From the NCBI GenBank assembly GCA_020740775.1, contig JAHEWK010000012.1, positions 2,170,001-2,234,000 on the forward strand: a stretch of 64,000 bases of DNA, in the 5' to 3' direction. Shown in pieces: positions 33,891 through 44,777 of the stretch. The stretch is from Ilyonectria destructans. Lineage: Eukaryota > Ascomycota > Sordariomycetes > Hypocreales > Nectriaceae. Each line of letters starts with the position of its first letter. Positions within the stretch are counted from its first letter, which is position 1. The position numbers and the translations under genes are program-made. Under the pieces are notes generated by a model that saw only the letters and a program-made list of their open reading frames with translations, searched no databases and was not told the origin of the DNA.

Positions 33891-36800
33891 CTAGAACGGC
33901 CCAGCGGCGCCATTGCCCGTGATCCACAGGTCCTTGAAGTTACTCTGTGTCCAAGTGGTCGGTTGTGATGGATTCGCAGGATTATGCTTGAACGCTGATC
34001 CAGGGAATTTGAGTGTCGTCGCCGAAATCAATCCTCCTGTGCGCAGCACAGTGTCTAACCACTTCTTACCATCCTTAGTAGCCTCGAAATCCGCCTTATA
34101 GTTGGACGTGGCCGTCGTGTGCCAAGTATCAGCTCTCTTCTCGATGTTGGTTAGGATACTCTCAATGAAGTAGCAGTATAGGTCCCGCAAGCCGGCCGCA
34201 GGTTGGCCTGGTCGCTTAGGTATGTCCAGCTGCCCAACGTTAATGCGGCCATTACCATTCCACGGGTATTCGTCGTCGAACTGCTTAAGAACTTTCTCCA
34301 TGTGCTGAGACGTCGCTACAAACTTAGGCCAAACCTCGTCCCGACGCATATAGTAGAAGACACCTGCGTACTGTAAAGAAGTCGGTTAGCGAGCTTGTCC
34401 GTTATATATGTACTTAAAGGCAGTAAGAAAAAGATCTTACATTGCGGTGCGATATGCGTGTATCTTTGTTCGTCTTTAAGTTGGTACCGGGGATGGTACT
34501 TCCACCGAACAACTTCCCTTTGCTTCCATTCACTCCTTTGTCCGCTAGAGTTAGGCCACTGGGGTTGCTATCGCCCCCAATTCCATTCATCATCTCAGCC
34601 AAAAGGCTATCCTTGCTCCAGTCAATGTGAGTGATCACTCTATTCGGCGGTGAAATGGCATTACATCCGAATAGAACCTCTGATACCCAGTCATCAGTGG
34701 GCCTTGTATAATCAGCCGGGAGGGCTGGTTGCGCTGGATCCATCAACCAATTGAAAAAGCGAGAAATAAGCTGTGGTTCATAAACATGCTCAGCTTTATA
34801 GTATACACTTGTTAGTATCCATTCCCAGCGGTGCCTGTAGACTTGTGTGATGCAAACTTACTCTCGAACTGTGTAGGATCGATCTCATTCTTATTTAGCT
34901 TTTCCAACTTTGCTGCACAAGCTCCGGCGTTCGTTGCTGGATACCCAAACCAACGATTAATCCCACTAACGCTCATAGCAGCGCTGCAGGACTTATACGA
35001 GGGAAAGGCAAATACATAGTCTTGCCCATTGTGCTCCCATTCGAGGGGCGGCTTGGTTGAGCGCGGCTCAAGAGCACTCCTCACACGAGAAGAACGGCGA
35101 GCATTGGATTCGGCAGGACACGACTGCCCGGTGGAACGATACGGGTCGAGAAAGCACGTCTCGCCGTCCCTTTTCCGTAGAGCGTCATCATCACCGCCTT
35201 CGCACGCGTCGCAAGTCGGAATGTCGTCCAAGTCAATCTGGCCTGGGCACATGAGGCCATCAATGCGCGGTATCAAGGGTCCGTACTTCACGGCACGCTT
35301 GGATAGCTCGCGGCGCAAAAAGGTTGTGGATGAGGAGGATGTGCTGTCGACGTCGTCTTCGGGGAGGTCCCCATCTCGACGGAACATCTTCTTGTTCCCT
35401 GAGGTAGAGCAGGCTTCTCCATCCAAGCCACTAGGGAAGATGGTTACGTCGTCTATGGGCATGATCATAAAGGGAGACTCAGGAAGTGCCCATGAGAACA
35501 TATCAGGCGCTTCAATGGTGGCATAGAGATCCGCTCCAGCGTCAATGCCGTAGCAGAAGCGGCTCCCACTGCTACCTGTCTCCGCTTTGGCGTGGAACGT
35601 AACATGCCCATCGGCGACTAGATTTAGAGCGCATGAATCAAGAGAGACAAACTTATCGCTCCAGTCGATGCCAAATGTAATGGTGGGCTTTACGTGGGCG
35701 GACAGATGCCCGCTCAGTGAGACGCCGTACTCAAACTCCGGCTCGAGGGGCTGCGTGCCAGACTTACTAGCAGACTCAAACACATCGGGTTCCCAGTTCT
35801 CATCGATCGCAAGGAATGTCTGGTAAACGTTCCACTCCGCGAGCTTGACTTTGCTCTCGAATTTGACGCCGAGGGTCGCCTCACCTTCCAGCCTGCCAAA
35901 GAGCTTGAAGTTGGGGCCAACGGTGACGATCCCTGGCACCGTGAAAGCCGCGCCAAAGGTATCTGCTCCGAACATGAGGACGTCGCCGGTATCGAATAAG
36001 GCTGTCACTGCGGCGTCCACCACGAACTTAGCGTTCACCTCACCGCCGGTGCGGTAGTAGAGGTACGAGTCGGAGAGTTCAATGCCGTAGTCGCCCCCTA
36101 GCGTGGCGATCAATGTCAAGCCGTAGTTGACGTTGAGGTCCAGCTCCATCTCAGCATATACCTCCAGCTTGGCATCCATGTTGGGGCACGTCAGCTTCTG
36201 GTCAATGATGCTGAGGGTGAAGTCCTCGCTGTAGGTGTGCTCGAGTTCCATGGTGTTTGTGACGCCGGTGAACACGGCCTTGAGCCAGTCGAGTGCCGTC
36301 TCGCCGAACCAACGCTTGTGGATCTCGTCCTTGGACAAGTCTCCGCCGTGCACATCGTCGCGCCACTCCTCTTCAAGCCAGCGCTTGTGACTACCTCCCA
36401 TATCGTTGAGGCTCCTCTTCAGAGGCTTCTTCAGGGATCGTTTCTTGGTGTCGGCTGCCTTGTCGACGATGGTGCTCCAGTACGTGTTCTCGTTGCTGTA
36501 GTCGATGCGGATCTGCGTCTTCCCCAGGTCGCGAGGCACACGCGTGAAGTCGTAGTCAAAGGTCAAGTCATATATAGTCTCACCAAAGTCCACCCCACGA
36601 CGATAGAGATGGTGCGGTAGGCTTTGGTTTATACTAGGTGCCAACTCCTGAACCACAGCATACCTGCCTGGACCGCAGCCTTCTGGCATGTCGACAATTG
36701 TACCGCGGGCTCCATGACCGAGGTGGATCTTCTCGCAGTTGGAGTTTTCGCTGCGGTCTGTACACACCATGCGAACTGTATGCTCCCCGTCGGTGACAGC

Positions 36801-39406
36801 ATCATTGCAGTCAAAGACTTCCCAGTGAGATCCATCCCGCCTGTCAAGTGTGACCTGTAGCTCCTCCGGACTCGTCATGACGACGAAGCCAAAGGCGGAT
36901 GACTCCGGCGTCTCGGCGAATGGCAGATCCTCAGCGCCGCCCCAAGTGTTGTCCACCTTGAGTTTCCAGTCCGAGTCCGCACTCTCCTCGTCTGGTGGAT
37001 CGGGGAACAGGTATTCCAGGGGAACGGGGAGGAAAGGTGAATCGCCCTCTTGGGGGTCGCAGCAGAAAGTCCTCTTCCGCTTCGACGCCCAGCCGCAATC
37101 TTCGTCCTCACCTCCGTGAGACCTAGTCAAGGCTACCTGCCAGCCCGTGTCGCAGTGGTTGTCGAAACAGCTGCCAGGCTTGCCGTGCCACTTGCAGTTC
37201 CGCCACTCCTGGTCTTTGTTGCAACAGAACTTTTTCTTGTTGTCGCCACTGCAGTTGCCGTTCTTCCAGGTCAGCTCGTTCTCCGAGCCCGAATCGCACT
37301 CTTCTTTGCAGTCGGTCCATCGGCAGTCCGGTTGCTTGGCTTCCGCCTCGCAGCAGAGGAACTTGCGACCATCAGTGCACACGTTGCCACCGCCAGCTTG
37401 TGTGCTGGAGGCGATGGCAACCTCGCCGTCGTGGCACTGACCGTTGCAGAGAACTCCATTACCTCTCCAGTTGCTGGGTCAATGTTAACTCACGTAAAGC
37501 ACGGCTCAGCAGTTGATGGGACTCACCACTTGTCTGTATCTGGAGCGGAGGCGAAAGGACAGCAGACGCTTGCCTTTTTCCCCTTCAAACGATCACAATC
37601 GAACTCATCTACTTCAATATACCCCTACTTGCAGCCAGTCGAACCGCACTCGTTGACGGTGCAATGGCCTTCCCCAAGCTCTGTCCAAGGGTCGACTGTG
37701 GAGTAATCTTTATACGCCCCAAAGCTTTCGGGATACAGCACGGCTGCCAAAGCGTCCAGCTCCTTGTTGTCAAGATCAATTGCCCAGATGAGCAGACCAC
37801 CCAGGCCCAGTGCATTGGCAAAGTCGACCTTCTGCTGGAAAGTATCATGGTCATCGTAGGATACCCACTGGTCTCCAGACCATGTGATATACTTGACCCC
37901 GGCATCCTCGTCCCAGTACGGCGTCAGATCATACTTGTCGATGATATCCATGATCTCGAAGTACGCCAGAGTTCCCGAGTTAGCGGTACAAGGGCCAGGG
38001 GCAGCTCCACCTAGGAAGAGGCACCCAGGGGTGTGACATGCAGGATCCGCCAGTTGGAACGACCGCCCGTAGAATCCAAGCCCAAGGTTGATCTTGGAGG
38101 GATCGACGTCATTGCGCCAGAAGAGATCGAGGGCTAGGGAAATTTCTGTCAGGTTGCTATGCGCCAGGACCTTGGAGCCTATGGGGTTGTCGGCGTCCCA
38201 GATACCGTGAAGGTCATATGACATAACGTTAACATAGTCGACAGCCTTTGCGGACGCCGTGATGTCAAAGTGGCGCATGTACCAGTAACTTGTGGGTGCA
38301 GTGAAAGAAATCTCCTTGCGCTTGCCAGACATCTTGTCAAACCCAGTTCGTATCTCCTTGAACAGCTTGGTGAGGTTTTCACCATCATCTGGCTGGCCGC
38401 CTCGGTCACCAGCACCAGGATACTCCCAGTCGATGTCAACGCCGTCAAAGCCATAGCGGTCCATGAACGTGACGAGCTCATCAACAAACGTGACTCGTTT
38501 TGCCTTGGTGGATGAGAGATCGCTGAAAACAGGCTGCCAGATGGTGTCGTTGTCGTTGAAAGTCCAGCCACCGAGCGCAACGATGGCCTTCAGAGAAGGG
38601 TTCTTCCTCTTGAGAGCAGTAAACTCAGTGAAGGTCTCCGTGGTAAGTGTTCCGTCCTTTTCATCCTGCATCGGGACGATCTTGTACGATTCCGGCATGA
38701 TGTAGGCAAAGGAGTAGTAGATGTGCGTGAGACTGTTGACAGGAATGTCTTCCATACTCATGCCGATGCACTTTTTCTTCCAGTTCCACGCCTCGTAATA
38801 TCCAATCAGGCGCTTCTGGACGTCGCCTCCGGAGCCCCCTGAGCCAGGCTGGCTACAGTTACTCTGGCAGCCCTCATCCTCCTCGTCCGACTCGTCACAG
38901 TACTCTGAGGTCATGCCGCAGAAGCCGTGTTGGCTGCAACAAACTTTGAGAGGGCATTCCGGTCCAGGCTTCTCAGCGAAGCGACCACACTCAGCATGAG
39001 CGTCGCAGTTGCTCCAACACTTGTCGTTGGGCGACTCGTCATTGGTACTGCAGGAATTGGGACCGTAGCCGCAAACGCCAGGCTTGGCACAGCAAGCACC
39101 ATTACTGCATGGTTTCACCTCAGAGCAGGAATAAGGGTCATCGGGGTCCGCGGCCATGACGGAGACGTCTCTGGCTGCGAGAGTCGCATCGCATGTGTCG
39201 CGATCATCAAACCGAACCTTGGCGATGAGGTCTGCGGCCGTGGTCAGTTTGTCGGGAATAGGAGGGCAGATGAGCTGCTCTCCGGCATCCCGGACCTTGA
39301 GATGGGCATCATGGAGGCTCCTATGGTGGTGAAAGTGATGGGGATGACCCAGACCCGGCACAGTCTGAGAGGCCAACAAGAAGAAGATGATATTTTTGAG
39401 CCCCAT
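33891..39406 (-). CDS. large GH18/CBM18 chitinase (subgroup C, killer-toxin-subunit-like), interrupted by an in-frame TAG
   Basis: Four exons (39406-37527, 37473-34862, 34793-34441, 34370-33891) would encode about 1774 codons, typical of subgroup C fungal chitinases. Order: signal peptide 1-20; cysteine-rich chitin-binding region about 94-184 (two CBM18-like blocks, NGACCAKPGVCGYG and KVCCSQHGFCG); GH18 barrel about 198-570 with the catalytic DGVDIDWEYP (acid Glu328). Cysteine-rich repeats follow (CNGQCHDGEVAIASS), then a long beta-rich region with SNENTYWS, and a C-terminal killer-toxin-type domain (HVYEPQLISRFFNW). Codon 594 is TAG (37625-37627). The frame stays open on both sides with conserved-looking sequence, and no intron fits. 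A 593-residue secreted chitinase could still be made. It is divergent from the LysM gene across 1.2 kb. Confidence 0.85.
37625..37627 (-). other. in-frame TAG at codon 594 of the chitinase
   Basis: The stop lies after NECGSTGCK at the boundary between the GH18 barrel and the cysteine-rich repeats. The same frame continues with GYIEVDEFDCDRLKGK and VCCPFASAPD up to a good intron. The possible donor overlapping the stop (GTAGGG) has no acceptor that keeps the frame at a workable length. A single C-to-T change from CAG would create it. Confidence 0.75.
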
Positions 39407-40612
39407 GGCTGGCAGGTTAGAGCCCAAGGCGGGTGAGATTGAGGTTTGTAATGATGGTGTTAAGCCCTCGCGGGAGAGACGAGAGACCCCCGGTTTGGTC
39501 TTAAGGTCACGTCTTGGCCCCAATTCAGGGCACTGGACAGCAGGATACCTTATACGACACATGGTCAGCAGACAGGTCTTGTCTCCGGTATGGTGTGAGG
39601 TTTACAGGATAGTGCATGTAGGATAACATTAGATGGAGCCTGACTCCACCAGATGAGAGTTCGCGTAGAGCCCTGAAAAGGCTTCATGCAGCCACGATTC
39701 CTTTGTAATAAAACAAGCCTTAATCATTCGTCTGTTTTGTGTGATAGGTAGTCAGCCTGACCTATCTGTTGGTTCCAGGATAGTGATCCGTTCCTGATAC
39801 AGCAGGGATCTCCAGGGATTAACAGCGTTGCGTAGATGCCAAGGAGCTACTTCTCGGAGCTGACCGCTCTCCCCAAAGTCTTGTCCCTACGCCGCTGCCG
39901 CAACCCCGCAGATGACTACCAGATAAGTATCATGGAGAATCGAGTAAATTGCATTTTGCTGGCTCTTGGAGCCCTGATCATCAAAAAAACGTAAAAGTTG
40001 CTTATCCGTTAGTTCCGGCCTGTATGCCAAGGAGCTACTTCTGCAGCGCGAAGCGGAACTTGCTTCCTGATACTACATAGAACCAACAACACTCTCCTAT
40101 AATGGGGCTAGGTGCTGCAATTGGTCGGATTGTGGACTCTGAGCCCCTAGAGTTCGCGTAAAAGAAGCTGGCAATCACGCTTAAGACCGGCAACCGCAGC
40201 CCCCAAGACCAACAGCCGTCTGAGTTATTTGTCTCAGCACGATGAATCACACGAACCCTGCGATCAAGTATGATTAACTCAACTAAGCTTATTTTGTAGC
40301 TTGTAATTTTAAAATATGGGACTTGAAATGGCACGGTTGGTCAAGAGGCTGTTGCTCAGATCCACCGCGAAGAAAGAAAAGAGTTCCTCTTGCAGGGGGA
40401 GCCAACAAGTGATCCTGAACGGATGCCGAGGCCGCAAGTCAATACTTGATTGATCCTTTGATCGATACTCCAGGCTATCCCCTCGTCACCGTCCATCTCT
40501 TGGAGTGTCCATTTAATTGACGCGTCCACCTTCGCGAAAGCACATTCTTTTGACTTCTCTACTGTCTCTCAATTTCCCCACACTTTTGTCTGTCCCCAAG
40601 CTTCCAACCGCC
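39407..40612. other. divergent promoter region of the chitinase and LysM genes
   Basis: About 1.2 kb. The chitinase frame is open for 52 codons upstream of its ATG, but the signal peptide sets the start at 39406. The phrase GCCAAGGAGCTACTTCT occurs twice (39839 and 40027), an imperfect direct repeat. No gene seen. Confidence 0.5.
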
Positions 40613-42930
40613 ATGCATTGGCCATTGATCCTGTCGAGTTTGGCCACTGTGGCCAGCCCGGCTAGTGCCTGGCAGTACATCTCTCCCAACGCTCTCCCGT
40701 CCGACACTCTGTCTGATAGCTGTGTGGATGCCTTGGTGGCCGATCTTTCTTGTCCATCGCAGGTATCTAGCTTTTTCGAGCGAGAACCTGTTCCGCTTGA
40801 ATCTCTGGAGGAGGCATGTACCTCTGCGTGTCGTGTTTCACTGGCTGAGTTTGAGGAAAGCCTGAAGACTCAATGCGGCGAGGAAGATGTAGTTGAATAC
40901 AACCTGGGTGCTGGTACTGTTCACGTATCGGTTGTGGCGACGGATATCTATTATCACTTCAACAGGACCTGCATCAAGGACAGCAACAGATAGTGCAACA
41001 TTTGGGCCTTTGAACACTCTCCGGACAACGACTCGGATAACAGTGGCCCCGCAGTTGGTAAGAAAGCAAACCCCTCTTTTGATATGGTTCCAAGGATGTC
41101 CTGACATACACAACAGTCACGTCTACGGCCTCCGTTGATATGTGCGACAACTGTATTATCAAGCCTTTCCAGTTCATGGCCGGCAACTCTTACTCAAACG
41201 GCTTCGCCTTGCAGGCGGATTACTCTACCCTGACCGAAAGCTGCTCCAAGACTTCCTTTCCATTGGCAACTACGGCAACCGAAGAGTAAGTGGCAGCTTA
41301 ATCATTTATTTTTTGAGAAATATATCTCAACTAGAATATTAAACAGACCATCGACTACTGATCCTGTGCCAACTTGCTTGGGGGAGGAGTACACCATCCA
41401 GGTCGAGGACACTTGCCAGTCCATTTCCGAGGCCAAAGACCTTGCCACGGCCTGGATGTTGTATGACAACGACTTGCAAGCCTTCTGCGCCAGTTTCCCA
41501 GACGCGGGCGAGAAGATATGCATTGTGAACCAGTGCAAAACGTATACTATTCAGGCTGATGATACTTGCCAGGGTATCGCCGTTGCTGCCAAGATCAGCA
41601 TGGTGCAGCTTTACACATGTGAGCAGCCTTTTTCTTTGTCTATTTTTCGCATTACAGTGATATAAATCTCTAACCTTTCATGTAATCTTTGCAGGGAATC
41701 CTGTTCTCGGGCCGGCTTGCAATCGCTTGTCCCTGTCTGTGGGAGACACCATCTGCCTTGAGCCTCACGGCGACGAGGAATACACAGTCCCAACCCACAC
41801 AACCACCACCCCAACACCAGAGCCTACCGCGGCCCCAGTTCCCTCCAACATCGCCACCGGCACAAACGAGAACTGCGCGCAGTACTACTCCGTCCAGCCA
41901 GGTGACTACTGCAACCAGATCATCCTCAAGTTTAGCATCTCCCTCAACGACTTCCTCTTTCTGAACCAAGGGCTCAACGCAGAATGCACGAACCTCTTCG
42001 CTGAGGAGTCCTATTGCGTTTCGCCAGTTGGACCTATTAACTTGTACCCTGGCCATCCAGACTATGTTGGGCCGAGTTCGAGCATTCCCGATATTCCGTT
42101 TAGCGACCTTCCCAAGGCTACCTTCACCGCACCCGCGATCACGGGCCTGCCTGTTCAGCTGCCAAGAGCTAAAGGTACGAGGAACGATTGCGTCATATAC
42201 ATGGATGGCACGGAGCTGCAGATCGACATGGGCTGGAGCTCTTCATTCTCGGCTTGCGAGGAACTGACCGAGGTGTGTGATATTTCACTCGCCGAGTTGC
42301 ACAATTGGTGAGCACCGAGAAAAGCCACCATCTGTACATTCCAAACCTTTTAACAGTTGTCTAGGAACCCATCCCTCAACATAACTTCTCCTGCTTGTGC
42401 GTTCAGTGAGGAGTATAGCTACTGCATGGCAGCATACCTGAAAACAAACACTCGCACACCTGCTCCTGAATCCGAGATTGAGCTTGAACCGGAGACGACT
42501 ACTGCGGATACTGCTGAGCCAACATCAATTGAACTTCCCATCAGAGTAAAGTCTATCATTTCTGTCCTTATAAGTACTGTTTTTAATCTTGATAATCTCT
42601 CACTATAGGATGGTGCGGCCGAGAATTGCAAAACCTATTATGCAGTCGTTTCGGGGCAGACGTGTCAAGAAGTCTTGGACGAGAATGGTCTCACCATTGT
42701 TGAGTTCTATGCCATGTAAGTGATGACGGGGTACCTCAAAAACAGTAGAATAGAAACTTACCATTGAACAGGAACACGGCTATTGGTTCTGAGTGGCATA
42801 ACCTCTGGCCTGGTGAGTTCAAAGCTCCCACTCCTTTTCTTTGTTGGGTGTTTTCTTTGTTCCGGTTTTATACAAGCTGATCCGTGGGCTTACATTGTTG
42901 GCAGAATACAGATACTGTGTTGAAGTCTAA
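40613..42930 (+). CDS. secreted multi-LysM protein, interrupted by an in-frame TAG
   Basis: Eight exons (40613-41057, 41117-41285, 41347-41618, 41695-42307, 42365-42545, 42609-42715, 42772-42812, 42905-42930) would make about 617 residues. The signal peptide is MHWPLILSSLATVASPASA. LysM-like modules are visible as an N-terminal divergent one (CGEEDVVEYNLGAGTVHV), CKTYTIQADDTCQGIAV, CAQYYSVQPGDYCNQI and CKTYYAVVSGQTCQEV; WNP and EYRYCVEV close modules. LysM modules bind chitin oligomers, and secreted forms can shield hyphae or blunt host chitin sensing. Codon 127 is TAG (40991-40993), inside exon 1. The following codons CNIWAFEHSPD stay in frame, and the next exon (CDNCIIKPFQFMAGNSY) matches LysM effectors. 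It lies divergent from the chitinase, a common pairing for this class. Confidence 0.82.
40991..40993 (+). other. in-frame TAG at codon 127 of the LysM gene
   Basis: It sits between TCIKDSNR and CNIWAFEH. In related LysM proteins this stretch has a Cys-x-x-Asp...Cys-Asn pattern with a few residues between, so the stop replaces an ordinary residue. One C-to-T change from CAG would produce it. No intron with proper sites removes it. Confidence 0.7.
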
Positions 42931-43312
42931 GTATGGGACTCCAATCATAACAATCCACGATATGTGTGATTAAGAATAGTATTGGTATAATGATAAAACT
43001 TTTCACGAGGCTGGCGTCCTTCGTCATAGTTGAAATATCACTCGCATGAGACTCCAGGGTACCAGATCGGTATACGTCAGACGAGAGGAGTAGCTGAGTG
43101 AAGAAGGGTCTAAATAGAGGAGCGGAATAGCAAAGGTTTAGATACCAAATTTAAGTCTTTGTCAATAGCACAAAGAGTTAGGGTTGTTTATGCTTTCTTC
43201 TTCTAAAGTTGGTATATTTATAAACGCAAAGGAAATATAAACAAAAGTGCGCAGCATGATTTGTACAGGAAGATAGTCCACTCACTGCATATGGACGTTA
43301 TTGGAAAGACGT
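42931..43312. other. convergent intergenic spacer
   Basis: 3' flanks of the LysM gene and the CFEM receptor gene. AT-rich, no gene or repeat seen. Confidence 0.5.
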
Positions 43313-44777
43313 TTATGTAGAAATTTCAGACCTCGAACTCTTATAATCCCCGTCTCGTTCGGAGTCTCGCATTATCACCAGCTGGATTTCGTCGTTGTTT
43401 TCCCCATATTCCACCACATATGTCTTGTGGCATGTGATACCACGTGGATCTGCCCTTTGTTGAGAGTGTTCCACATTTGAAGTCACACTTGCTCCGGCCT
43501 GCCGGCTTCTGCTTTGGCCTCTTGAACCTTTGGAGGCGTAATTCGCATAGTACCGCTGCGTTGTTCCAAGTACCTTGGGGAAAATGCGCACGAGGATCAA
43601 TCGGAGTGTCGGCATACACGTGCAGATAATACCGACGTTGATTTCGATGGTAGACCACTTGGAAACTTCGAGAAACTCCCAGGTAGGGTTTTGCGAATGT
43701 GAATCAAACGTGATAAGTGATCGCAGTCGTAGGATACTGACGACGGTGACGAAAGCACCAACGCAGAACATGATCCCCACTCCAATCTTCTTTCTCCAGT
43801 CCAGGTTTAGAGCCTTGAGTTGTGACAAAGGGATCGCCAACATCCAGATATCGAGGGCGATGCTGATGCCGCTATTTGACCATGCGATTGAGTTGATGTC
43901 CATGCACTGTCCGGTATGCTCTCCGTCCCATTTCGTCCAGAAAAATGTTAAGGGCCTGCACTGGAAAATGGAAATGATGACAAAAACCGCACCGAATAGG
44001 CAGTTGAAAATGACAGTGCCCCATAAGGTTCGTCGGATGGGCCTGGCCGGAAAGATCCTCAGGTAGAAGAACAACAGGGCGAGCTTGAGGAGAGTGACCT
44101 GTAAGAAGTACAACGCCGCCATGATGTAGAAATACATGCCGAAGTTGGTGATGTTGGTGTACGACAATGTCCAGATGTCACGGCCGAGGCCATTTGCGAC
44201 GGTACCATGTACAGTAAGAACGGAACTGGGAATTCCAGCGACAATTGTTATGAGAGTAAACCAATCATCAAGCCCAAGTTCGAGGTGTTGCCATATCTTG
44301 AAGGCAAACCGTATAACGACAATGACCCCTGAGATGATTCCAAAGGTGTTGGAAAGGATCTCGTATTGAGACGACTTGTTCCTTATTGGGGCACCACAGT
44401 TTGTCGAAGTCGTATTTTTGGTGACTGGGGCTGCATGAGTTCGGCAAATAGAGACGCATGTGGTGAACAAAACTCACAGAGGGCCTCCTTGATAGTGCAG
44501 CTTTCTGAAACACAGACCGTGACTTGCGACTGCAATGCCTCATTCGTACACAGGCAAGTTTGGTTTGTGGCAGTGCATGGTGAGTCAGCGATGGCGGTAG
44601 CTAGGCACAGTATCTTCACACAATCAGCATCAAAATGGTGGTTTTGGATCGTGTTGGGCAAAATCATACAGCGCAATCCGGGAGGGATGCTAGATCAGCA
44701 GCTGTTGACCGAGGGCCTTCACCCGAGACGCCTTTCGCCACGAGGCAAGTGGCCAGAACACTCCACAGAGACCGCAT
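43313..44777 (-). CDS. CFEM-domain, Pth11-type seven-transmembrane receptor-like protein
   Basis: Three exons (44777-44670, 44613-44478, 44430-43313) give about 453 residues. The order is a signal peptide (MRSLWSVLATCLVAKGVSG), a CFEM domain with its eight-cysteine pattern (LPDCAILCLATAIADSPC, NQTCLCTNEA, VCVSESC), then the fungal rhodopsin-like domain of seven membrane segments. That domain has LGLDDWFTLI, FLQVTLLKLALLFFYLRIF, FQCRPLTFFW, DIWMLAIPLSQL and SKWSTIEINVGIICTCMPTLR. The tail is polar, with Ser/Arg-rich and acidic parts. This CFEM-plus-7TM layout is that of Pth11-like surface receptors, which sense host or surface cues. The ligand is unknown. An in-frame upstream ATG would add 40 residues; the later one gives the clean signal peptide. 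Confidence 0.9.

Noticed and set aside
37572..37628. Intron that would remove the chitinase TAG (donor GTAGGG)
   Set aside because: The nearest acceptors either leave an intron below 25 bp or shift the frame out of the conserved cysteine-rich sequence.
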